Assembly: GCA_029974875.1 (NCBI GenBank)
Contig: JARKQP010000833.1
Coordinates: 1 to 20,871, forward strand
Reading direction: 5' to 3'
Source of the DNA: Mobilitalea sp.
Lineage (GTDB): Bacteria; Bacillota_A; Clostridia; Lachnospirales; Lachnospiraceae
Length of the DNA stretch: 20,871 bases
Position numbers and translations under genes: made by a program. This document shows, one piece after another, positions 15,258 to 20,871 of this stretch (the first letter of the stretch is position 1; the number at the start of each line of letters is the position of its first letter). Below the pieces are notes generated by a model. That model was not told where the DNA came from, did not search any database, and saw only the letters and a list, made by a program, of their open reading frames with translations.

Positions 15258-16316
15258 TCATTGTAAGAGGCCTTCAACACCCCGGGTCCGCCTGACACTT
15301 CTGGTTCTGAGCCTTCTATAGTAATACCGGATAATTAATAGCTGTTTTTTTATGTGGTAATATCCTGAGCGGAACACAAATACGGCGGCCGGCATCTCCT
15401 TTAGATAACTCTCCCTTATTTTTATCTTGTCCAAGTACTTCCTGTGCGGCTCTGCCTGTCCCCTATTTTTCTTGAAATAAATTTCCTCAAAAAACTTCAG
15501 GTCATAGATGCTTTCCAGCATATAGTTTAAAATCCGGTTCCTGTTAAGCTCATAGAGCCCTAAATCCTGATATAATTTCTTGTATTCTGCGAACATTACC
15601 AGTCTGTTATTGAAGGACTTGCTTAAATCCCTTCCCCTATTCGTTAAGGCATCCGGATTCCCAAATTTCCTGTAATAGTACAAGGGCTTTGAGATAATGG
15701 AAACTCTCTCCAGATGCGGAACCAGCTCCAGGTTAAAGATGAAATCCTCTCCCACATCAACGTCCCTTGTAAACCGGAGCCTGCAGACATCCTTTGTCCT
15801 ATACAGCTTGTTCCATATAACACCATAATAAAAGCTCATTGGTTTTTTTAATATCCTTAAGGCATATTGCATTTGCCCAATTCTTCCATCCGCATCCAGG
15901 GCTTTATTTTTTCTTGTCCCATACTCATACCAGTAATAGAAATTACACATTACCAGCCCTGCCTTGCTTTCTTCCGCCTCTTCTACTAAAATTTCTATCA
16001 TATTTGGGGCAAGGTAATCATCCGCGTCCATAAAATAGGTATATTTCGAATCCATGTAGGAATTTTGGATAATCCCGATACCGCAGTTTCTTGCCATTGC
16101 CACCCCTTCATTCTTTTTATGGCAGTATATGATCCTTGGATCCTTACAGGCATAAGCATCGCTGACCCCTTTGCTTCCATCCGTAGATCCGTCATCAATG
16201 ATTAAAAGAATAAAATTCTGATAGGTTTGGTTTAGCACGGATTCTAAGCACCTTGGCAAAAAGGCCTCCGCATTATACATTGGCAATATGATTGTAACCA
16301 AAGGTTTCTTTCCCAT
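15258..16316 (-). CDS. GT2-family glycosyltransferase (GT-A fold)
   Basis: This 352-residue GT2 enzyme has TIILPMYNAEAFLPRC, IDDGSTDGS (40-48), NEGVAMARNCG, the metal-binding MDADD (96-100), and VGEDFIFNLEL in the acceptor half. A Ser/Tyr-rich insert (IIQNSYMDSKYTY) precedes the DADD motif, unlike the two sister GT2 proteins at 11989 and 14219. The C-terminus is strongly basic (RYYYRRLRTRSVRRTRG), probably binding anionic membrane. The start at 16316 is preferred because AGGTGG (16323-16328) is 6 nt upstream; the in-frame ATG at 16331 overlaps the previous stop as ATGA and is the alternative. Substrate unknown. Confidence 0.87.
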   Translation of the reverse strand: MGKKPLVTIILPMYNAEAFLPRCLESVLNQTYQNFILLIIDDGSTDGSKGVSDAYACKDPRIIYCHKKNEGVAMARNCGIGIIQNSYMDSKYTYFMDADDYLAPNMIEILVEEAEESKAGLVMCNFYYWYEYGTRKNKALDADGRIGQMQYALRILKKPMSFYYGVIWNKLYRTKDVCRLRFTRDVDVGEDFIFNLELVPHLERVSIISKPLYYYRKFGNPDALTNRGRDLSKSFNNRLVMFAEYKKLYQDLGLYELNRNRILNYMLESIYDLKFFEEIYFKKNRGQAEPHRKYLDKIKIRESYLKEMPAAVFVFRSGYYHIKKQLLIIRYYYRRLRTRSVRRTRGVEGLLQ

Positions 16317-16327
16317 AAGCTTCCACC

Positions 16328-17245
16328 TCATATCGTATGATTAACACTCTTACCGCAAAAATGAGCCCTATAGTATATGTATATAGCATAAGCGAAGGGC
16401 AGGCATAGTAATGTCAGCTGTCTGTTAACCGTGTTATCCACCAAATCTGCCGTTTTTATATTTGCAAACCAGCCAAAAACCGCATACTGTAAGGCGCCCT
16501 TAAGGCGGATGCTTAATTTGCATTCCGGTGACATCATTGCTTTGCCACGCTCCATCCCTCCCAGTGGATTTTCTGCCTTCAGTTTTTTCCCCTTCCGGGT
16601 AATACCATCTTCCAGATAGCTCCCGATGTAAATTGCCCTGTTGATATGTACCATACGGTATTTCCCTGCCATTTGAATCCATACAACATCCTCATTTAAG
16701 AATCTTTCATCCGGGAATTCCGGAAATGGAAACTCCCTCAGGCAGCCGGTGGAGAAGACCTCTGCCTTATCTCCCCCAATGGACCGGTTAATCCGGCATT
16801 CAATATAGCTTTCCAGCAGTTCATCCTTGGGGAATTTTGCATTGTTAATTCTTCCATCCGGATATTTCCTCAGAAAACTATAGCCACACAATAATCTATT
16901 TTCCCTATACTTCTTATGATAATCCAGGATAATCTCACAGGCATCTTCCGTAAGGTAATCATCACTGTCTACGATAAATACCAATTCCGTGTCTATTTGC
17001 TTTAAAGCCCTATTTATCGCCTTATGCTTGCCCCCGTTGTCCTGATACAAATAAATGAGCTTTATTTTTTCTTCCTTCCTAAAGCCTTCTACCATATCAC
17101 CGGTATGATCCGTACTCCCATCATCCATCACAAACCATTGGAATTCCTGGTTCGTTTGTACAATTAAAGAAGAATAAAGCCTTTCCAGCAGATGGGCACG
17201 GTTATAGGTCGGTGTCAGAACGGTTATTGTCTTTGGAACCTCCAC
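16328..17245 (-). CDS. GT2-family glycosyltransferase (GT-A fold)
   Basis: This 305-residue GT2 enzyme is from a different subgroup from the other three: TVLTPTYNRAHLLERLY at the N-terminus, MDDGSTDHT (40-48), NGGKHKAINRAL, the metal-binding VDSDD (92-96), and FLNEDVVWIQM in the acceptor half. The start is GTG 17245, supported by AAGGAG (17253-17258) at 7-nt spacing. It begins 22 nt inside the upstream GT4 gene, implying coupled translation. The end overlaps or abuts the next gene by ATGA. Sugar specificity is not readable. Confidence 0.87.
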   Translation of the reverse strand: MEVPKTITVLTPTYNRAHLLERLYSSLIVQTNQEFQWFVMDDGSTDHTGDMVEGFRKEEKIKLIYLYQDNGGKHKAINRALKQIDTELVFIVDSDDYLTEDACEIILDYHKKYRENRLLCGYSFLRKYPDGRINNAKFPKDELLESYIECRINRSIGGDKAEVFSTGCLREFPFPEFPDERFLNEDVVWIQMAGKYRMVHINRAIYIGSYLEDGITRKGKKLKAENPLGGMERGKAMMSPECKLSIRLKGALQYAVFGWFANIKTADLVDNTVNRQLTLLCLPFAYAIYIYYRAHFCGKSVNHTI

Positions 17246-18381
17246 GCTTTATCTCCTTCCTTGATACTTCTATAGAGCCTGGCATACTGGCCGGCGATGA
17301 TATCCCAATCATATTCCGACAAATCATATTCCATAAAGCTACCGGTATCCTCCGCTTCCCCACAATTGTTATCCGTAATGTTTTTCTCAAGCACTTTCCT
17401 AAGGGAAGTAATATCACCCTTCCGGAAGGATAGCTCCGGATGCTTTGTCACTTCAAGATTCTCATGGATATCACTTACAATGCATTTCCTCTTATAGCTC
17501 ATAGCTTCCAGCAGGCTTAGGGGCATTCCCTCTATATCACTTGGCAGGACATAAGCCCTGCAATTGCTAAAGAGCTCCTCCAGCTCCCTTCCATAGACTG
17601 CACCTGTCAGTATAATTCGGGTATCTCCAGCGGCTAATGCTTTTATTTCCTCCATATATTCATCAGAATAACTGCTGCCACCTGCTACTACCAATTTTAT
17701 TTCCGTATTCATGCTCCGGTATGCTTTAATCAGGTAATGAAGCCCTTTTTCCGGTACTATTCTTGCCAAAAATAGGAGATAGCCGTTTTTCTCCAGACCA
17801 AATTTCTTTTTTATGATATCAGCTTCCACCGGCTGCGCTATGTTGATGCCATTCGGAATATAGTGGGTTTTCCGGCCGTAGGTTTTTAAAAAGTAATCCT
17901 GCAGATTTGAAGACAATACAATAACCTCATCCGCATATTTTGCAGCAATTTTTTCACCCAATAAAAGGTACCTGGTTGCCAGACCTCCCCATTTTGCCCT
18001 CTGCCAGTCCAGCCCATGTATTGTTACCATTGTTTTAATGTTAAAAAGATGTGGGATAAGAAGCATAACACTGGATCCTTCTGCATGATAATGAATTACA
18101 TCATACCTCCCAAATAATGCCCTCATGGTAGCCAGGAACGAATATACGAATGCATCCAGGCTTTTCCTGCAAACTGTAGGAACTGTTACCAGCCCTATCC
18201 CTTCATAGGATTGTCCGGTGGATTTCATTGGCTTGCCATTCTCTGCTTTCTTCCCTTTCCGGTTATAAGCTACCACTTCATGCCCGGTTTTTACGAGACG
18301 CTTTGACAATTCCTCAACTACAATCTCGATGCCCCCCTCTCTCGAGGGAATCCTTTTATGACCGATCATTGCTACCTTCAT
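17224..18381 (-). CDS. GT4-family glycosyltransferase (GT-B fold)
   Basis: This 385-residue retaining glycosyltransferase has the N-terminal MIGHKRIPSREGGIEIVVEE (glycine-rich acceptor-side loop), HGLDWQRAKWGG, IPNGIN, the donor-domain ARIVPEKGLHYLI, and the EX7E motif EGMPLSLLE that binds the nucleotide sugar. Its opening resembles Gram-positive rhamnosyltransferase-like GT4 proteins, but that specificity is only a suggestion. I place the start at 18381 (MKVAMIGHK) because family members begin there. The frame is open from an ATG at 18480, only 8 nt after the previous stop, and the extra 33 residues have no family resemblance; that longer start cannot be excluded because neither has a strong ribosome site. 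Confidence 0.86.
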   Translation of the reverse strand: MKVAMIGHKRIPSREGGIEIVVEELSKRLVKTGHEVVAYNRKGKKAENGKPMKSTGQSYEGIGLVTVPTVCRKSLDAFVYSFLATMRALFGRYDVIHYHAEGSSVMLLIPHLFNIKTMVTIHGLDWQRAKWGGLATRYLLLGEKIAAKYADEVIVLSSNLQDYFLKTYGRKTHYIPNGINIAQPVEADIIKKKFGLEKNGYLLFLARIVPEKGLHYLIKAYRSMNTEIKLVVAGGSSYSDEYMEEIKALAAGDTRIILTGAVYGRELEELFSNCRAYVLPSDIEGMPLSLLEAMSYKRKCIVSDIHENLEVTKHPELSFRKGDITSLRKVLEKNITDNNCGEAEDTGSFMEYDLSEYDWDIIAGQYARLYRSIKEGDKAWRFQRQ

Positions 18382-18488
18382 TCTATCTATTGCCATCCAA
18401 ACGAACAGCTTTCTCCTTTCTCCCGTATATCCTCTTACCCATTTCCCATTCAATTGGAGTAGAATGTATTCCGGTTTCATCCCTGCAT

Positions 18489-19688
18489 TTATTTTGTATA
18501 GCGACTGTATATTTCGACCATTTTATTCCCATAGGCTTCTAAAGAAACCAGCTTTGTTCTTTTTGCAATGCATTTTTCCGACATGCTTTGAAGCTTCCTG
18601 CTGTCCCTATACAGTGCATCTATTTCTTTTGCTAAATTATCTTCATGGATATCTTCTATAAGAATCCCAGTTTCATTATCCTCAATTAATTCAGGAATCC
18701 CCCCCAGTTTACTTGCAATTACCGGCGTCCCTAAGGCTTCCGATTCGAGGATGGAGAGGGGACAATTCTCATACCAGATCGAGGGATAAACTGAAAACTT
18801 TGCCTTTTTAATTAATGTGTCCAATTCATCCCCTGTTTTAAATCCGACAAATTCTACGTTCGGAATTCCCTTGCACATATGCTCAAGAGGTCCCGTCCCT
18901 GCAATCCTGACCTTAATATGGGGCAATTTTCTGCAGCAGTTAAGGAACATTCCAAACCCTTTTTCTTCCGACAACCGGCCAAAATAGAGGATATAATCCT
19001 CCTTCTTTTCCTCCTCCGGGCTGTCTTCCAATTCTATAAAATTATGTAATACTTCCGTTTTCCCTAAGAATTGCTTTGCCTGCTGTAATTTCCCTTCCAA
19101 GAAATAGCTTGGGCATATAAACAAATCAACCAGCCCATAGGTTTTCCGTCTTACGTATAAAAGTGCTTCCATAGAGCCAATAGCACTTTTTAACCTTGAT
19201 GCGTGAATGCAGCTATACCTGGCACAATTCCACTTACTGCCTTCCAAGCACAGGTCACATGGTTTTTTAGTAAGAAGGTTAAACATCATATGGTTCGGAC
19301 AGAGCATTTGGTAATCATGTACCGTTTGGACCATTGGAATATGGTGCTGGTGTATCTCCTCTATGATAGAGGGCGTTAATTGAAAATTTATATTATTCAG
19401 ATGGACAATATCCGGCTTGAATTTCCTGATGACTTTTCTAAGCCTTTCCCTGGCCTGGAAAGAATATATAATACGGATTGGGTAGAGAATGCGCCGTATT
19501 CCTGAAGTATGGAAATCCATATGGGATGTATATCCGTTAGCACTGTTTGAAACTGTATTCTTCTCATCATACATTCCAAAATATTCGACCCGGTGCCCAA
19601 TTCTTTCCAAATAGCTGCCTATCTTCAAAAAATAGGTTTCCGCCCCTCCTCTTGGGTATAGGAATTTATTCACCATCAGTATTTTCAT
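18489..19688 (-). CDS. GT4-family glycosyltransferase (GT-B fold)
   Basis: This 399-residue GT4 enzyme has MVNKFLYPRGGAETYFLKIG at the N-terminus, VHDYQMLCPNH, a cysteine-rich insert (CDLCLEGSKWNCARYSC) common in one GT4 subgroup, then the donor domain with YFGRLSEEKGFGMFL and the EX7E motif ENCPLSILE. It acts in the cytoplasm on nucleotide sugars. As the first transferase gene of the operon, it may add an early sugar to the lipid carrier, after an initiating enzyme not seen here. The cysteine cluster could bind metal or be structural; this is unproven. AAGGA lies 7 nt before ATG 19688. Confidence 0.9.
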   Translation of the reverse strand: MKILMVNKFLYPRGGAETYFLKIGSYLERIGHRVEYFGMYDEKNTVSNSANGYTSHMDFHTSGIRRILYPIRIIYSFQARERLRKVIRKFKPDIVHLNNINFQLTPSIIEEIHQHHIPMVQTVHDYQMLCPNHMMFNLLTKKPCDLCLEGSKWNCARYSCIHASRLKSAIGSMEALLYVRRKTYGLVDLFICPSYFLEGKLQQAKQFLGKTEVLHNFIELEDSPEEEKKEDYILYFGRLSEEKGFGMFLNCCRKLPHIKVRIAGTGPLEHMCKGIPNVEFVGFKTGDELDTLIKKAKFSVYPSIWYENCPLSILESEALGTPVIASKLGGIPELIEDNETGILIEDIHEDNLAKEIDALYRDSRKLQSMSEKCIAKRTKLVSLEAYGNKMVEIYSRYTK

Positions 19689-19740
19689 GACGCTTCCTTT
19701 CGTAATCCGGGTTATCGGTATTCCATAAAAAACTCTTTAT

Positions 19741-20487
19741 TTATCCTCTTCTTTGCATATCCTCTTTATAGCTATAATTTGCTTTTGCCCTTGTACGTCT
19801 GTTCACATATTTCTGATCCTTATAATAGTCAAAATTCTTAATAATGGTTCCATAGGTCGAGGCTTCCATTTTATTTAATATAATTCCCATAATGTTACCC
19901 CCTGAATTGGTTAGGGCATCCTTCGATTCCCTGATGCTGGTTTTGTCCGTTTTGGCATAGGCGGATACAAGAATAATGCTATCCACTTTATTCGCTAATA
20001 CATTTGCATCGATTGAAGTGGTTACGGAGGGCATATCTATAACAATATAATCATAGCCCTCATTCAATCTCCCTATCAGCTCCTCCATTTTGTCCGAGCA
20101 TAGCAGGCTTACGGGATTTAATGCCCCCCTTCCGCTGGAAATATAAAATAGGTTATCATGGTTCGTATCATAAATAATTTCATGATATAAGGCTTTATTT
20201 GATAAAAATTCAGACAAACCGATTTCAGCACCTTTATTTAACCGCTTATATTTTTCCATTTTACGCAAATCGCCATCAATTAAAATGGTTCTCCAACCTG
20301 TATTTGCCATGGAAATAGCTAAACTGATTGAAATAGTTGTGGTTCCAACTCCCGGTTCACAACCGCTAAGCATTATCATCTTACAGCCATCCTTCTGCTT
20401 TTTCAGATGAATCCCTACGATAATCCGGTCAATCGCATCATTGACATATTGGTTTGTATTGCGGTAAATATCAATCAGTTTCTTCAT
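19741..20487 (-). CDS. CpsD/CapB-like BY-kinase family ATPase with atypical P-loop
   Basis: This 248-residue cytoplasmic protein is of the bacterial tyrosine-kinase (CpsD/YwqD) branch of the MinD/ParA-like ATPases, which normally control capsule chain length with a membrane partner. Seen: a P-loop region SGCEPGVGTTT (residues 42-52), Walker A' TILIDGDLRK, Walker B YDYIVIDMPSV, and a C-terminal tyrosine cluster (FDYYKDQKY ... NYSY). The expected P-loop lysine (GKST or GKTT) is threonine here; the codons GGA ACC ACA ACT were read directly. Activity may be altered or lost. No Wzz/CpsC partner is visible in the window. The start is ATG 20487; the upstream frame (to 20622) runs through the leader and gives a Cys/His-rich, non-family N-terminus, so it is rejected. 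There is no clear ribosome site. Confidence 0.85.
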   Translation of the reverse strand: MKKLIDIYRNTNQYVNDAIDRIIVGIHLKKQKDGCKMIMLSGCEPGVGTTTISISLAISMANTGWRTILIDGDLRKMEKYKRLNKGAEIGLSEFLSNKALYHEIIYDTNHDNLFYISSGRGALNPVSLLCSDKMEELIGRLNEGYDYIVIDMPSVTTSIDANVLANKVDSIILVSAYAKTDKTSIRESKDALTNSGGNIMGIILNKMEASTYGTIIKNFDYYKDQKYVNRRTRAKANYSYKEDMQRRG

Positions 20488-20625
20488 GCTATTATTATGT
20501 CCATGCCTGTAATAACAGGCATTGCCTATCATTACAGGCATTGCCCTTTTACCGCACAAATCGCCACGAAAGTGCTGGCATGGACCCGGTCCCCCTTCGT
20601 TTATTATTTTTATTTCTTTCAACCT
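20488..20625 (-). promoter_or_regulatory. Structured 5' leader, copy B (upstream of cpsD)
   Basis: This is homologous to leader A (153-264): AGGTT, an A/T-rich stretch, AACGAAGGGGGACC, then GGGTCCATGCC, the same H1 hairpin (GCCA 20576-20579 with TGGC 20563-20566), H2 (ATGCCTGT / ACAGGCAT, 20503-20522) and the 9-bp long-range pairing (20577-20585 with 20499-20507). Compared with A, one H1 pair changes G-C to A-T and one H2 pair changes C-G to T-A, so pairing is kept. The leader contains an extra 19-nt repeat unit and leads, after a short AT-rich spacer, to the cpsD start. It probably controls cpsD, and perhaps the whole operon. Confidence 0.6.
20508..20545 (-). repeat. Two tandem 19-nt units inside leader B
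   Basis: The units 20508-20526 and 20527-20545 differ at a few positions in their first half and share ACAGGCATTGCC-like ends on the plus strand. Leader A has a single equivalent unit. The duplication gives leader B a second possible partner for the H2 arm, allowing additional alternative pairing. Confidence 0.75.
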
Positions 20626-20634
20626 TCACGTCAT

Positions 20635-20648
20635 GCTGCCGTAGCAGC
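20635..20648 (-). other. UACG tetraloop hairpin in the operon leader
   Basis: On the minus strand GCTGC-TACG-GCAGC is a 5-bp stem closed by C-G around a UNCG-type loop, an exceptionally stable RNA hairpin. It lies just before leader B and has no T-run, so it is not a terminator. A protein-binding role, for example for a specialised NusG-type antiterminator, is possible but unproven. Confidence 0.6.
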
Positions 20649-20699
20649 GCTAACAATCAGTGAGAAGAATGCTGCTTCCCCGTTCTTCCTGTGTGAAAG

Positions 20700-20760
20700 G
20701 TGTGCGATTCATGGCACACTAGAAATTCTTAGACACCATCTTGCGGTGTCTTAAAATTTC
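20700..20760 (-). other. Two hairpins right after the upstream partial gene
   Basis: On the minus strand the first hairpin (20722-20760) pairs about 15 of 16 positions around a 7-nt loop (GACACC GCAAGAT GGTGTC core). The second (20700-20719) is GTGTGC with GCACAC around 8 nt. Neither is followed by a T-run on this strand. They may be an attenuator or processing site between the upstream gene and cpsD. On the plus strand the first is followed by TTTTC, but no gene reads towards it in that direction. Confidence 0.55.
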
Positions 20761-20763
20761 TTT

Positions 20764-20871
20764 TCACACTTTATCGCCTTCTATTTTCAATTGAAACAAC
20801 GGAATAATTCCAATAATATCGATCTCACCTTCTAAACCTGCGTCATATAAGCTATAAATCTTACGCGTAAA
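20764..20871 (-). CDS. 3' end of an unrecognised gene (cut by the window edge)
   Basis: An open frame of 35 codons enters from the right edge and stops with TGA at 20764-20766. The visible residues end in GEIDIIGIIPLFQLKIEGDKV, an alternating hydrophobic/charged pattern suggesting beta strands. I do not recognise it. A NusG-type (LoaP-like) antiterminator is one candidate, because such genes sit just upstream of long polysaccharide operons and end in a small beta-barrel domain, but the residues do not show a clear KOW motif. It is on the same strand and 276 nt before cpsD. Confidence 0.5.
   Translation of the reverse strand, partial: FTRKIYSLYDAGLEGEIDIIGIIPLFQLKIEGDKV

Noticed and set aside
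20488..20622. 45-residue N-terminal extension of the CpsD-like protein
   Set aside because: The frame is open, but it runs through the conserved leader and yields a Cys/His-rich sequence unlike the family; the equivalent frame upstream of the flippase at 217-264 is also leader.
1..20871. tRNA, rRNA, IS elements or phage genes
   Set aside because: I saw no tRNA-like cloverleaf, rRNA motif, transposase, integrase or att-like direct repeat in the window.

Overview
The window looks like chromosome from a low-GC, spore-forming Firmicute, most likely a Lachnospiraceae-type Clostridium. This rests on A+T-rich DNA, strong AGGAGG-type ribosome sites with TTG and GTG starts, a SpoVB-family flippase, and the style of the polysaccharide genes. 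No species can be named from the sequence alone.

Layout. (1) Positions 153-1839, plus strand: a structured leader followed by a SpoVB/MurJ-like lipid flippase. (2) 1832-3244, minus strand: a membrane-anchored PAS-PAS-GGDEF diguanylate cyclase that converges on the flippase gene with an 8-bp overlap. (3) 3245-3609: no confident gene; it holds a long hairpin related to the leaders and an AT-rich 15-bp tandem repeat that may encode a pentapeptide-repeat-like peptide. (4) 3610-5064, minus: a CcdA-thioredoxin (TlpA/ResA-type) fusion for extracytoplasmic thiol redox. (5) 5065-5333: a promoter candidate for that gene and the terminator of the operon to its right. (6) 5334-20487, minus: one approximately 15-kb polysaccharide operon. 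In transcription order it encodes a CpsD-like ATPase, two GT4 and three GT2 glycosyltransferases, a Wzy-type polymerase, another GT2, a Wzx-type flippase, a secreted GH16 glycanase, a polytopic membrane protein, a UbiA-type phosphoribosyl-lipid synthase, and a HAD phosphatase fused to a GtrA flippase. (7) 20488-20763: a 276-nt leader with several hairpins and a second copy of the structured leader. (8) 20764-20871: the last 35 codons of an unrecognised upstream gene.

How the genes fit together. Six glycosyltransferases build a lipid-linked repeat inside the cell, Wzx exports it, and Wzy polymerises it outside. CpsD would normally regulate chain length, but its P-loop lacks the usual lysine. 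GH16 could trim the polymer. The last three genes look like a self-contained side-chain module: UbiA makes polyprenyl-phospho-ribose 5-phosphate, HAD dephosphorylates it, GtrA flips the product, and the 567-aa membrane protein may transfer the pentose. No initiating sugar-phosphate transferase and no Wzz/CpsC partner are visible; they may lie beyond the right edge.

The most unusual signal is a conserved 5' leader that appears twice, ending at or near the start codons of the SpoVB-like flippase and of cpsD. Both copies can form the same two alternative, mutually exclusive structures, with two compensatory pair changes between them. A third, rearranged relative sits upstream of the diguanylate cyclase. 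I do not recognise it as a known riboswitch class.
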